From Flavobacterium sp. (GTDB taxonomy: Bacteria > Bacteroidota > Bacteroidia > Chitinophagales > Chitinophagaceae): a DNA stretch of 34,505 bases. The DNA lies in NCBI GenBank assembly GCA_030053925.1, contig JASGCX010000043.1:1-34505 (forward strand). The letters are read 5' to 3'. The notes beneath the pieces were generated by a model that did not search any database, was not told the DNA's origin, and worked only from the letters and a program-made list of their open reading frames with translations. This document shows positions 1-7,733 of this stretch, in pieces. Every line of letters begins with the position of its first letter. Positions within the stretch are counted from its first letter, which is position 1. The position numbers and the translations under genes were made by a program.

Positions 1-56
1 TTTTAAGTGTTTGAAAATACCCTTAAAACGGTCAACTTATTTCAGGCGCTAACAAT

Positions 57-94
57 GTGAAACGTGAAAGGGGAAAAGTGAAAGGGGAAATGTG
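57..94. repeat. Left part of interrupted heptamer tract (GTGAAAG-like)
   Basis: Five 7-bp units (GTGAAAC, GTGAAAG, GGGAAAA, GTGAAAG, GGGAAAT) plus a partial GTG. The last base varies and the second is T or G. The same unit resumes at 2374 after the ATPase/RloB pair, so the two segments look like one tract split by an insertion. Bases 1-56 and 95-222 hold no gene that I can see. Confidence 0.8.
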
Positions 95-222
95 TTACCA
101 GCAAGCGTAGACAGCCACCCAAATAGACATAGGACTTTTGTAAAATCACGAATCCGAGAACTTTTATTTTAATAAAAAAACAGTTTTTCGACATAAAAGT
201 GCTTTTTGTGTGATTTTATCAC

Positions 223-230
223 CATATTTG
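223..230 (+). promoter_or_regulatory. Candidate -7 box for the ATPase/RloB pair
   Basis: CATATTTG matches 7 of the 8 positions of the Bacteroidota -7 consensus TAnnTTTG and lies 20 bases before the ATG at 251. A TTTG at 205-208 could be the upstream element, but the 14-base spacer is shorter than usual. Sequence match only. Confidence 0.3.
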
Positions 231-250
231 CAGAAATATAAGGCAAAACG

Positions 251-1615
251 ATGTTACTACGATTAAGAACAGAGAATTTTTTGTCATTCAATAAAGAAAT
301 CGAATTCTCTTTATACGCAAGACAATCTAGAACGTTACCAGAACAAACCATCCTAATATCTAGTGACATTTACGCACTTAAAACAGGAATTATTTACGGT
401 GCTAATGCTTCAGGTAAATCCAATTTAATCAAAGCAATTAATTGTGCAAAAATCATTATCAGGAACGGAACAAAAAATGTTGATATTTTTAATAGCTATT
501 TTAGACTAGAAAAAGGTAAAATTAAAGACCCATCTAAATTTGATTTTGAAATTAAAATTCGAGACAAAGTTTACAACTTTGGTTTTGCACTTAATTTAAG
601 TACAAGGAAAATTATTGAAGAATGGCTTTTTGAAATAACCAAGTCCACTGAAAAATTAATTTATCAAAGAACAACTAATGAGGACGAATCTTCAACGGTT
701 GAAATAAAAGTAAAATTAAAAAAGGATGATAAAAACAGACTAGATTTAATAGGAAAGAACCTACCAAATCATCTGCTTTTTCTTGGACAAGTAGATTCGA
801 ATTTTATTAGAGATATTGAGCCTGCATCACCAATATTTGATGTTTATGACTGGTTTACAAAAAAACTAACAATAATTAAACCTACTCAAAAATTTGGCGA
901 AATAGATTTTATTGGAGAAGACACAGATTTGTCAAAAGCATTCTGCGAGTTTTTAAAGATTTTCAATTTAGGCATAGAAGGCATAGAAAGTGTTAATCTT
1001 GATTTCGAAAAGACATTGGCCCATTTTCCAGAAAAATTGAAGGAAAGTTTTACCAAAGACTTAGAACCTAATAAAAAGACGATTATTAGCATAAATGACG
1101 AACGTTATTCAATATTAAAAAAGGAAAATGGGGAGACAATTATTGTTCGACTAAAAACAAAGCATAAGGTAAAAAATTCAAAACAATTTGAATTTTTTGA
1201 AACAAATGAAGAGTCAGATGGCACACAAAGAGTATTTGATTTTATTCCTGCTTTAACCAATTTAGCCAATGAAGATGTAGTTTATATAATTGATGAAATA
1301 GATAGAAGCCTTCATCCAATTTTGACAAAAGGTATTCTTGAATTATTCCTTAAAAATTCTCAAGGACTTTCTAGTCAATTGATATTTACTACTCACGAGT
1401 CTAGCTTACTTGATTTAAAATTGGTTCGAAAAGATGCTATATGGTTCGTTGAAAAAAATGAGTTTAGCGAATCAAACTTATATTGTTTAGATGAATTTAA
1501 GCCACGTCCAGACAAATTAGTAAATAAAGATTATTTACTAGGGCGTTATGGGGCTATACCTTTCTTGGGGGATATTGAAAATTTAGGATGGCTTAAAACT
1601 AACAACAATGATTAG
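251..1615 (+). CDS. AAA15-type ATPase, AbiLi/RloA-like, partner of an RloB protein
   Basis: A 454-residue ABC/SMC-like ATPase of the COG1106 type. The Walker A motif GANASGKS is at residues 50-57. A Walker B motif (YIIDEIDRSLHP) lies near residues 345-356, followed by a switch segment FTTHES near 380. The C-terminal segment with YGAIP is usual for this family. The start is an ATG with no Shine-Dalgarno sequence. It overlaps the RloB-like gene downstream by 8 bp, so the two are translationally coupled. In the known AbiL and PARIS defence systems, such an ATPase controls a Toprim nuclease. A phage-sensing or nuclease-gating role here is inferred from that pairing; it could also be a housekeeping ATPase of unknown role. 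Confidence 0.85.
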   Translation: MLLRLRTENFLSFNKEIEFSLYARQSRTLPEQTILISSDIYALKTGIIYGANASGKSNLIKAINCAKIIIRNGTKNVDIFNSYFRLEKGKIKDPSKFDFEIKIRDKVYNFGFALNLSTRKIIEEWLFEITKSTEKLIYQRTTNEDESSTVEIKVKLKKDDKNRLDLIGKNLPNHLLFLGQVDSNFIRDIEPASPIFDVYDWFTKKLTIIKPTQKFGEIDFIGEDTDLSKAFCEFLKIFNLGIEGIESVNLDFEKTLAHFPEKLKESFTKDLEPNKKTIISINDERYSILKKENGETIIVRLKTKHKVKNSKQFEFFETNEESDGTQRVFDFIPALTNLANEDVVYIIDEIDRSLHPILTKGILELFLKNSQGLSSQLIFTTHESSLLDLKLVRKDAIWFVEKNEFSESNLYCLDEFKPRPDKLVNKDYLLGRYGAIPFLGDIENLGWLKTNNND

Positions 1616-2282
1616 ATTAAGGACGCCAAGGAATTTCGGTATTAGACAAAATAAGGAAAGTTTAAGAACGCCTAATTCAATTATTGTAATTGCTTGTGAA
1701 GGTAAAACTGAGGAAGAATACTTTAAACTTTTCAATATAAAATCTAAAATTATAAAGGTCAAGGACATATCAATTGAGGTTTTAGAGAAACTAGATTTAT
1801 CTGACACTAAAAGTGCTCCAAAGCATGTAATAGATTTGCTCGAAGAATATCGAATACATTATCAAATAGACAATGATGAATTATGGATGGTTATAGATAG
1901 AGACCGCCAGAATAATTCGAAAAAACAACTTGAAGAAATAGTTGAAAGTTGTAACAATCAAGGATTTAATATTGCACTAAGTAACCCTACCTTCGAACTA
2001 TGGATTTTATTACATATTAAAACGATTTCTGAATATGAGGACGATGTTTTACAAAAAATAAAAGACAATAAAAAAGTAAATAAGAATAAACGATTTTTAG
2101 AAAAGGAACTATCTAATTTACTTGGCGGCTATACTAAAGGAGTAATTAAAAAAGACTTGATTTTACCGAATGTTAAAACCGCAATTAAACAAGCAAAACA
2201 AATTGACAAACAATTCAAAACAAGAAAATTAGATAATTTCGGTACAACAGTATTTTTATTAGCGGAAAAAATAATCAAGTAA
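1608..2282 (+). CDS. RloB/AbiLii-like Toprim nuclease-type protein
   Basis: A 224-residue protein of the RloB family (PF13707 type). It shows the Toprim-like signature: E31-G-K-T-E35 after the first strand, the acidic pair in VIDRD (D97, D99), and the family motif SNPTFELW (125-132). These acidic residues would bind the metal in a nuclease site. The length fits the family. The start ATG lies inside the end of the ATPase gene (8-bp overlap). RloB proteins pair with AAA ATPases in AbiL-type abortive infection modules, where the Toprim protein is the likely toxic effector. No activity can be read from the sequence itself; the defence role is an inference. Confidence 0.85.
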   Translation: MIRLRTPRNFGIRQNKESLRTPNSIIVIACEGKTEEEYFKLFNIKSKIIKVKDISIEVLEKLDLSDTKSAPKHVIDLLEEYRIHYQIDNDELWMVIDRDRQNNSKKQLEEIVESCNNQGFNIALSNPTFELWILLHIKTISEYEDDVLQKIKDNKKVNKNKRFLEKELSNLLGGYTKGVIKKDLILPNVKTAIKQAKQIDKQFKTRKLDNFGTTVFLLAEKIIK

Positions 2283-2310
2283 ACCTATAAAACATTTGTT
2301 GACAATAGAA

Positions 2311-2350
2311 ACGCCAGCCGATAACACGGGTTTGGCAAAAGTGGCGGTTG
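2311..2350. other. Imperfect palindrome at the right end of the ATPase/RloB insert
   Basis: An AACGCCA arm and a TGGCGGTT arm can pair with one bulged base, leaving a loop of about 25 bases that includes CACGGGTTTGG. It lies 28 bases after the RloB stop and before the heptamer tract resumes. It may be a terminator without a T-run or a recombination site resembling the folded site of a gene cassette. No matching copy is seen at the left end. Confidence 0.4.
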
Positions 2351-2373
2351 AGTGTTCCGCAGACACATTTGTG

Positions 2374-2472
2374 GTGAAAGGTGAAAAGTGAAAGGGGAAA
2401 GGGGAAACGTGAAAAGGGAAATGTGAAAGGGGAAATGGGGAAACGTGAAAGGGGAAAGGTGAAACGTGAAAA
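2374..2472. repeat. Right part of heptamer tract (GKGAAAN), 14 units
   Basis: Fourteen consecutive 7-bp units of the form G-(T/G)-G-A-A-A-N; one unit (2437-2444) has an extra G. The seventh base varies freely among G, A, C and T. The tract ends 37 bp before the dapB start. It continues the tract at 57-94, which argues that the 2.3-kb ATPase/RloB segment split it. Confidence 0.9.
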
Positions 2473-2509
2473 ATAGAAATTTCAAATCTTAAATTCCAAA
2501 CTAATTCTA

Positions 2510-3226
2510 ATGAAAATTGCACTTATAGGATACGGTAAAATGGGTAAAGCTATTGAGGCTATTGCAGTAGCAAAAGGCCATACAGTAGCTTTTAAATTCG
2601 ATATATCCAATCAAGATGAGTTTACAATTGCCAACCTACAACAATGCGATGTAGCCATTGAATTTACAAGCCCACACAGTGCAGTTAACAATCTAAAAAA
2701 ATGCTTTGAAGCAGGAGTTCCTGTGGTTTGTGGTAGCACTGGCTGGCTAACACATTGGGATGCTGTAAAAGCTAACTGTGAAGCTAAAAATGCCGCACTA
2801 GTTTATGCAAGTAATTATAGCATTGGGGTAAATTTATTTTTTGAACTAAACACGTATTTAGCCAAACTAATGAATAACCATGCAGGCTACAATGTATCGC
2901 TAGAAGAAATACACCACACAGAAAAAAAAGACGCACCAAGTGGTACTGCAATTACTTTAGCAGAGCAAGTATTAACACATATTACTAGTAAAAAAACTTG
3001 GGTAAACCATATTAGCAATAATGCAAAAGAGTTAGAAATTATTAGCGAAAGAATAGATCCTGCACCTGGCACACATAAAATAAAATACAAGTCTGCCATA
3101 GATGATATTGAGATTATTCATACCGCTCACAACCGTGAAGGGTTTGCAGGTGGTGCTGTTTTAGCTGCTGAATTTGTAGTAGGTAAAAAAGGCATTTACA
3201 ATATGAAACAAGTATTAGGTTTATAA
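2510..3226 (+). CDS. dapB: 4-hydroxy-tetrahydrodipicolinate reductase
   Basis: A cytoplasmic NAD(P)H-dependent reductase of the lysine/diaminopimelate pathway, 238 residues. The N-terminal Rossmann motif GYGKMGK (7-13) binds the nucleotide. CGSTGW (74-79) and the catalytic segment EEIHHTEKKDAPSGTA (132-147) carry the conserved His pair, Lys and SGT substrate-binding residues. The length is short compared with the E. coli enzyme (about 270), as is common in Bacteroidota. The start is an ATG preceded by CAAACTAATTCTA, with no Shine-Dalgarno sequence. The gene stands alone, with a hairpin 22 bp after the stop. It is chromosomal housekeeping DNA, which fixes the border of the accessory cassettes on both sides. 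Confidence 0.96.
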   Translation: MKIALIGYGKMGKAIEAIAVAKGHTVAFKFDISNQDEFTIANLQQCDVAIEFTSPHSAVNNLKKCFEAGVPVVCGSTGWLTHWDAVKANCEAKNAALVYASNYSIGVNLFFELNTYLAKLMNNHAGYNVSLEEIHHTEKKDAPSGTAITLAEQVLTHITSKKTWVNHISNNAKELEIISERIDPAPGTHKIKYKSAIDDIEIIHTAHNREGFAGGAVLAAEFVVGKKGIYNMKQVLGL

Positions 3227-3248
3227 GAAACTGATTTTTAAATAATAA

Positions 3249-3280
3249 CAACGCCGCTAACGGATTTGTTAGTGGCGTTG
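3249..3280. terminator. 13-bp hairpin after dapB, shared border with repeat copy A
   Basis: CAACGCCGCTAAC (3249-3261) pairs with GTTAGTGGCGTTG (3268-3280) around a 6-base loop, with one G-T pair. It could end transcription from dapB and, on the minus strand, from the cassette-like genes, where it is followed by TTATTTAAAAA. No strong T-run follows on the plus strand. Its right arm overlaps the first bases of the 138-bp repeat. Confidence 0.65.
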
Positions 3281-3415
3281 TTGGTGAATTCCAAAGGCTT
3301 CATAAGCCCATAACCGAAGCCAAATATATAACGTGAAGCCCAAACAAAAGCACAATAAAGAACAAATGTTGAGGCAATATTCGAGAAGCCCCAATAATGG
3401 CAAACCTAATGTTGG
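3278..3415 (-). repeat. 138-bp intergenic repeat, copy A
   Basis: First of three gap-free copies (A 3278-3415, B 4280-4417, C 5152-5289) that by eye are roughly 85-90% identical. It begins TTGTTGGTGAATTCC and ends CCTAATGTTGG on the plus strand. It starts 9 bp after the stop of the minus-strand TonB-C-like lipoprotein gene. On that strand its first bases read GCCCAAC, a match to the R'' half-core (RYYYAAC) of integron sites, but a paired R' core is not evident. Confidence 0.9.
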
Positions 3416-3424
3416 GCGTTCGCT

Positions 3425-4228
3425 TTATTTTAGGTAGACGAATATGTCATTCTTTGATTTAACGCTGATTGATTTGATTTTTGCAGGTGTCCACTTGGTA
3501 TTTTCAATTAGAATTGCTGCAATATTCCTGAGATATTCATAATGTTCTTTATTATAATCTTCCTGTTTTGTCTTATCGTCCCAAAACACATATTGCGTGT
3601 CGGTTATTTTTGCTTTTCCATTTTGGTCAATGTCCAAAAAGAATTCTAGCATAGCCATTGCATTCTCGCCTTTTTTATATCTGTATGTGTTTGTATATTT
3701 AACTAACTTGTCAAATTCCTTTTGCAATCCAGAATGATTTGTTTGGTCATATGAGCTGTCACCAGGAAAAACTGGTGGTTTATCCCAGCTATTCGCTGTG
3801 CTTCCATTATCGTAGATCTTGTCAAGATTTTTTAGGATAAATAGACTGTCAGCAATATATAAAAGTGAATCCGTGAATTTGTCACCGTATTTTATATTTA
3901 CTTGCTCTTGCATAAACTCACAGTAACAATGATAATTTTTATTTTCTTGAATAATGCAAGGTGAAGATTCGTTTTTATATTCAATATTGTGCAGTTTCAA
4001 GAGACTATCCATTTCCTTTTCTGCCCTTAACGGCTGCCAAATAATATTTCCAACATAATTGCAAAAAACAAGCTTATGATTTAGAATATCCGATTTTGCA
4101 TTTAAAATTTCCTCAATGCAACTAGTGTCAGTTGGATGTATTGTTTCTTCTACAGATTTATGCTTGTTTTGTTCGCAAGCACAAAGGGTCAATATTATGA
4201 GAGATATGGAAATTATTTTAGTCAACAT
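3425..4228 (-). CDS. Lipoprotein with TonB C-terminal-like domain
   Basis: A 267-residue protein. I chose the ATG at 4228 because a classic lipoprotein signal follows at once, ending in the lipobox LCAC. An upstream in-frame start would add 13 residues before this signal. The mature protein should be anchored in a cell-envelope membrane. The C-terminal third resembles the TonB_C fold of Bacteroidota energy-transducer-like proteins: KPPVFPG, then FFLDIDQNGKAK, then NTKWTPAKI near the end. It has no transmembrane helix for an ExbB/ExbD partner, so a true TonB role is unlikely. It is followed 9 bp later by repeat copy A, as in a gene cassette. Function unknown. Confidence 0.7.
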   Translation of the reverse strand: MLTKIISISLIILTLCACEQNKHKSVEETIHPTDTSCIEEILNAKSDILNHKLVFCNYVGNIIWQPLRAEKEMDSLLKLHNIEYKNESSPCIIQENKNYHCYCEFMQEQVNIKYGDKFTDSLLYIADSLFILKNLDKIYDNGSTANSWDKPPVFPGDSSYDQTNHSGLQKEFDKLVKYTNTYRYKKGENAMAMLEFFLDIDQNGKAKITDTQYVFWDDKTKQEDYNKEHYEYLRNIAAILIENTKWTPAKIKSISVKSKNDIFVYLK

Positions 4229-4266
4229 TTTAATACTTAGGGTGTCCAAAAAAATGAAACACAACA

Positions 4267-4417
4267 CTAGGGCTTGGCCTTGTTGGTGAATTCCGAAGGT
4301 TCCGTAAGCCCATAACCGAAGCCAAATATATTACGTGAAGCCCAAACTGAAGTACAATAAAGAACAAATGTTGAGGCAATATTCTTGAAGCCCCAATAAT
4401 GGCAAACCTAATGTTGG
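4267..4417 (-). repeat. Intergenic repeat, copy B (138-bp core plus 13-bp extension)
   Basis: Copy B of the core is 4280-4417. It shares a further 13 bp (CTAGGGCTTGGCC) with copy C on its left side, giving 151 bp in common. It starts 19 bp after the stop of the minus-strand hydrolase gene and ends 38 bp before the start of the next gene on that strand. Confidence 0.9.
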
Positions 4418-4436
4418 TAGTAGATTTTCTTCGCTT

Positions 4437-5078
4437 TCATACAAGTTCTCTTATGAGTTTTGTCAATTCATTTGCTTTGTTCAAAGTCATAAAGTGTCCA
4501 CCATTATTGACTTTGAAGTTGTAGTTAATAAAACGAATTGGTAAAATTCGATCTGCTGTTCCGTGAATGTGTTTTAAGTTTTCCAATTCCGTTTGATTTG
4601 TCCAACCAACAATTTTGTCAATTGCCCAAGTCAAAAAAGTAGTGTCAGTTTCTTTGAGAATTGTCTTTAAAAGTTCTTTGTCAAAACTTGAGCTTACTCC
4701 GAAAAACCAATTTGAAATAAAGTTTGATTTCTTTAAAAGTATTGTCGGCAAAAGTTTGTGAATTTTAAGTTGTCCTGCTAAACGATAATAAAATGGGATT
4801 TCAGTTTTTGTCTTTGCAGAAGCAATTAAAATTACTTTTTCTGTGTCAATTTGTTTTGCAACTTCAACTGCCATAATTCCACCAAATGAAAGTCCAACTA
4901 ATGTTGGTTTTGTCGTTTTGATTTGGTTTAAAAGTCTTGTTGCATAATCTTCAATTGTTTCTCTTTTTTGTGGAATAGTCCAATGAATAAAAGTAATTGT
5001 CAAACCAGTAAAATCAAGTTTCCGAAACACTCTTTCGTCTGCTCCAAGTCCACTGAAAATATAAATATGATTACTCAA
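4437..5078 (-). CDS. Small alpha/beta hydrolase
   Basis: A 213-residue cytoplasmic alpha/beta hydrolase. The nucleophile elbow is GLSFGG with Ser64. The acid is probably Asp176 in HGTADRILP and the base His195 in NGGHF, completing a catalytic triad. The N-terminal FSGLGADERVF carries the oxyanion-hole loop usual for these esterase/thioesterase-like enzymes. The reading frame begins with TTG at 5078; no ATG or GTG exists between it and the upstream stop at 5091-5093. The substrate cannot be named. The gene lies between repeat copies C and B and has no functional link to its neighbours, as expected for a cassette. Confidence 0.85.
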   Translation of the reverse strand: MSNHIYIFSGLGADERVFRKLDFTGLTITFIHWTIPQKRETIEDYATRLLNQIKTTKPTLVGLSFGGIMAVEVAKQIDTEKVILIASAKTKTEIPFYYRLAGQLKIHKLLPTILLKKSNFISNWFFGVSSSFDKELLKTILKETDTTFLTWAIDKIVGWTNQTELENLKHIHGTADRILPIRFINYNFKVNNGGHFMTLNKANELTKLIRELV

Positions 5079-5138
5079 AAGTTTGTCAATTTAGTGGTCG
5101 TCCAAATTTGCAGCCAATTACTCGGTCATCAAATATCG

Positions 5139-5289
5139 CTAGGGCTTGGCCTTGTTGGTGAATTCCAAAGGTTCCGTAAGCCCATAACCGAAGCCAAATA
5201 TATAACGTGAAGCACAAACAAAAGCACAATAAAGAACAAATGTTAAGGCAATATTCGAGAAACTCCAATAATGCCAAACTTAATGTTCG
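5139..5289 (-). repeat. Intergenic repeat, copy C (138-bp core plus 13-bp extension)
   Basis: Copy C of the core is 5152-5289. It starts 17 bp after the stop of the minus-strand conserved lipoprotein gene. It has a few more substitutions than A and B near its gene-proximal end (for example GTTCG in place of GTTGG) and no indel. Confidence 0.9.
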
Positions 5290-5306
5290 TAGTACTGCCT
5301 CCTTTG

Positions 5307-6134
5307 TTAAAACCCACTTACTAGTAAATTCTTTGATGCCCTTAAACCACATTTTTGGTATTTTGAATATGCCTGAGCAGCTACATTATTCATTTTCTCA
5401 ACGTCAGTTGGTGATTTTGTATAAACCTCTAGCAAGTCGTGAATGGTATATGCCTCTGGACACATTAAATCACTTGTCCACAACAACGGATTTGCTTTTG
5501 CTTGTTGAATATAACTTGAAAAATATTTCTTACTCTTACAAGCTAAAATCACAACATCTCTTTTCCTTCTATCTACATTCACAAAATTTTGGTTTAATCT
5601 AAAATCCATTAAGCCATCGTGTCCTATATAAGCAACAAGTTTTGAATTCCCATTTATACCAAGTGTCTTGCCATTTACAGTTAAAGTGTCTTTTAAAAGT
5701 CCAGCAGAAGAATTTAAAAAATCAATAGTACAGTCTTTAATGTTTTGTCCTTTATAAGCATCACAAACAAGATAGAAATTTGAAGTTTTATGCTTAAATA
5801 CAAGTCTTTCTAGTCTTATGGAACTAACTTTTTTTTTGGCAATTAATGTCCAGTTTTTACTTGCCTTGAAGAAAGAACGAATTCCATAACTGCAACCCCA
5901 GTAAAGATTATTGTCAAAGTCTTCGCCATTGCCAATTGCTTTTGGAACAGGAATAATGCCTTGATATTTATTGTCACAAAGTGCTACTAAAATATGTGCA
6001 GTCTTTATAGCTGTGTCAAACTTTAATTCAACAATTTGGTTTAAACTTTCTTGTTTCTTTACGTTTTTATCTGTTGAACTTGAGCAAGCCAATAAAATGA
6101 TAAAAATAAACGATATAGTTAACTTTAAATTCAT
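5307..6134 (-). CDS. Conserved lipoprotein of unknown function
   Basis: A 275-residue protein with a lipoprotein signal (lipobox LLAC, Cys17). The ATG at 6134 gives the best signal peptide; an ATG four codons upstream is possible. The body has three motif blocks that I recognise from uncharacterised secreted proteins: ALCDN...GIIPVP..IGNG...NNLYWGCSYG near the N-terminus, LACKSK followed by PLLWTSDLMCPEAYT, and AYSKYQKCG near the C-terminus. I cannot name the family or an activity. It is the first gene of the three-cassette array on the minus strand and is followed by repeat copy C. The 106 bp between it and nuoN hold nothing clear. Confidence 0.75.
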   Translation of the reverse strand: MNLKLTISFIFIILLACSSSTDKNVKKQESLNQIVELKFDTAIKTAHILVALCDNKYQGIIPVPKAIGNGEDFDNNLYWGCSYGIRSFFKASKNWTLIAKKKVSSIRLERLVFKHKTSNFYLVCDAYKGQNIKDCTIDFLNSSAGLLKDTLTVNGKTLGINGNSKLVAYIGHDGLMDFRLNQNFVNVDRRKRDVVILACKSKKYFSSYIQQAKANPLLWTSDLMCPEAYTIHDLLEVYTKSPTDVEKMNNVAAQAYSKYQKCGLRASKNLLVSGF

Positions 6135-6240
6135 AGACGTGTCCAAATGGCATTGCTACCAACTATCAACCCTACATATTCTGCGAGCAAAAAATTAGTA
6201 TAACTTAAATTTAACGAAATATTTATCTTACAATATCTAC

Positions 6241-7626
6241 TTAAAAATAAAAGAATCTAAGCAAGGCGGTAGGGAAAATGCCTAGTAAAATAATTAAAGC
6301 AGCCACCACTATTAAGCCAATTTTAAATGGACCTGTAATTTCAGACGTTTCAACATTCCCTTCCTTAAAATACATGGCTTGTATAACTTTGAAGTAGTAG
6401 TACACACTTACGGCAGCAAATAATACAGCGATAATTACCAATACTACCGAACCACCATTTTTAATAGCCGCAGCTAGCATGTAATATTTAGCAAAAAAAC
6501 CAGCTGTTAAAGGAATACCAGCTAATGACAATAAGAATACAGTATTAGTGGCTGCTAAAACAGGTTGTGTTTTTGCAAGGCCATTATAGCCATCTAAACT
6601 ATAATCATTCATTTTAACCAAAATGGCAAAAATGCCTATTGTTGCAAAACTATAAGCAGCCGCATACAATAAAATACCTTCTCTTGCTAAATCGTTATTA
6701 CTGTATAAAGCAAACAACATAAAGCCGGCTTGTGCAATACTTGAGTAGGCCAACATACGTTTTACGCTCTGTTGAAACACCGCTGTAATATTACCAACAA
6801 GTAGCGTTGCCGTAATAATTACAGCTAATATAATTTTCCAAGAAGGTCCTAAATCTTCTGCCTTAGCTTCAAACAAACGAATAAACGCTACAAAACCAGC
6901 AGCTTTAACTATTGTAGCCATGAAAGACGTAAATACACTTGGTGCGCCATCGTACACATCGGGCGTCCAAAAATGAAATGGTGCAGCCGATACCTTAAAT
7001 GCCATTGAAATAAACAATAATAACAAACCCACTGGGGCTAAAATACCTGCGTTTGTAACTCCTACAGCAGTTTTTACAGCAGAACTAGCTAGGCCAAAAT
7101 TACCTGTAGCACCATACAACAATGTAATACCCATTAACATAATACCTGTAGAGAAAGAACCCATTAAAAAGTATTTCAAAGAAGCTTCGTTACTTTTTAA
7201 ATTCTTTTTTTCTGCGCCAGTTAAAATATAAAGCGGTATTGATAAAATTTCGATGCCTATAAAAAACATTAATAAGCCATTAAAGCTAGAAAGTGTACTT
7301 ACACCGCATAAAACAAAGAAAATCAATGCAAAATATTCGGCAGCATTTTTGCCTACGTTGGCAATGTCGTTGCCACTTAGTATAAAATAAGCAAGGGTAG
7401 CTACTAAAGAAATGGTATTGAAAAACAAACCAAACTTGCTAAAACTTAGCAATTCTTTAGTATCAATAGTTACAGCGTAAATACCATACGTTTCTAATAA
7501 GTTACCTAACAGTAATACCAATATTGCAGCAATAGCAACATTTTTAATCACAGATTTACTTGTAGTAAAAATGCCGCTAAACATCATTACCACCCCACAT
7601 AAAGCTGATAAAATAATTGCATTCAT
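6241..7626 (-). CDS. nuoN: NADH-quinone oxidoreductase subunit N
   Basis: Antiporter-like proton-channel subunit of complex I in the inner membrane, 461 residues. It is hydrophobic throughout and has the family segments HFWTPDVYDGAPSVFTSF, VKRMLAYSSIAQAG with the channel lysines, and IPLTAGFFAKYYML. The length is within the family's range. It is the last gene of the operon (transcribed nuoA to nuoN). ATG start, 107 bp after nuoM; that gap holds a short CCCCTAAAGGGG palindrome. No clear intrinsic terminator was seen after its stop, so read-through toward the convergent-side cassette genes, which lie on the same strand, is possible. Confidence 0.97.
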   Translation of the reverse strand: MNAIILSALCGVVMMFSGIFTTSKSVIKNVAIAAILVLLLGNLLETYGIYAVTIDTKELLSFSKFGLFFNTISLVATLAYFILSGNDIANVGKNAAEYFALIFFVLCGVSTLSSFNGLLMFFIGIEILSIPLYILTGAEKKNLKSNEASLKYFLMGSFSTGIMLMGITLLYGATGNFGLASSAVKTAVGVTNAGILAPVGLLLLFISMAFKVSAAPFHFWTPDVYDGAPSVFTSFMATIVKAAGFVAFIRLFEAKAEDLGPSWKIILAVIITATLLVGNITAVFQQSVKRMLAYSSIAQAGFMLFALYSNNDLAREGILLYAAAYSFATIGIFAILVKMNDYSLDGYNGLAKTQPVLAATNTVFLLSLAGIPLTAGFFAKYYMLAAAIKNGGSVVLVIIAVLFAAVSVYYYFKVIQAMYFKEGNVETSEITGPFKIGLIVVAALIILLGIFPTALLRFFYF

Positions 7627-7644
7627 AATAGTAATCCCAAACCC

Positions 7645-7662
7645 CTAAAGGGGCTTTTAAGC
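7645..7662. other. GC-rich palindrome between nuoM and nuoN
   Basis: The core CCCCTAAAGGGG forms a 5-bp GC-rich stem, with adjoining CAAA and CTTTT, in an otherwise AT-rich gap. A related CCCCCTTTGGGG is in the nuoK/nuoL gap. It may be a processing or stability element in the operon mRNA; it has no T-run on the minus strand. Confidence 0.4.
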
Positions 7663-7733
7663 CTAATACCTAATAGGTTTCGGCATATTATTAAAAATAT
7701 ATTTAAACACCTCTTTTAAAAACTGTACAAATA

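Noticed and set aside
2259-2522. Minus-strand open frame of about 87 codons rich in HVSPFPF
   Set aside because: It is a translation of the heptamer tract (period 7) and overlaps the RloB end and the dapB start; no protein-like features.
3278-5289. Classical integron attC sites
   Set aside because: Only copy A shows a GCCCAAC core and none has a clear GTTRRRY partner or a long self-complementary fold; no integrase is present. Kept as cassette-like repeats only.
5207-5602. Plus-strand open frame of 131 codons opposite the conserved lipoprotein gene
   Set aside because: It is the antisense shadow of that lipoprotein gene and repeat copy C; the minus-strand frame has a lipobox and conserved motifs.
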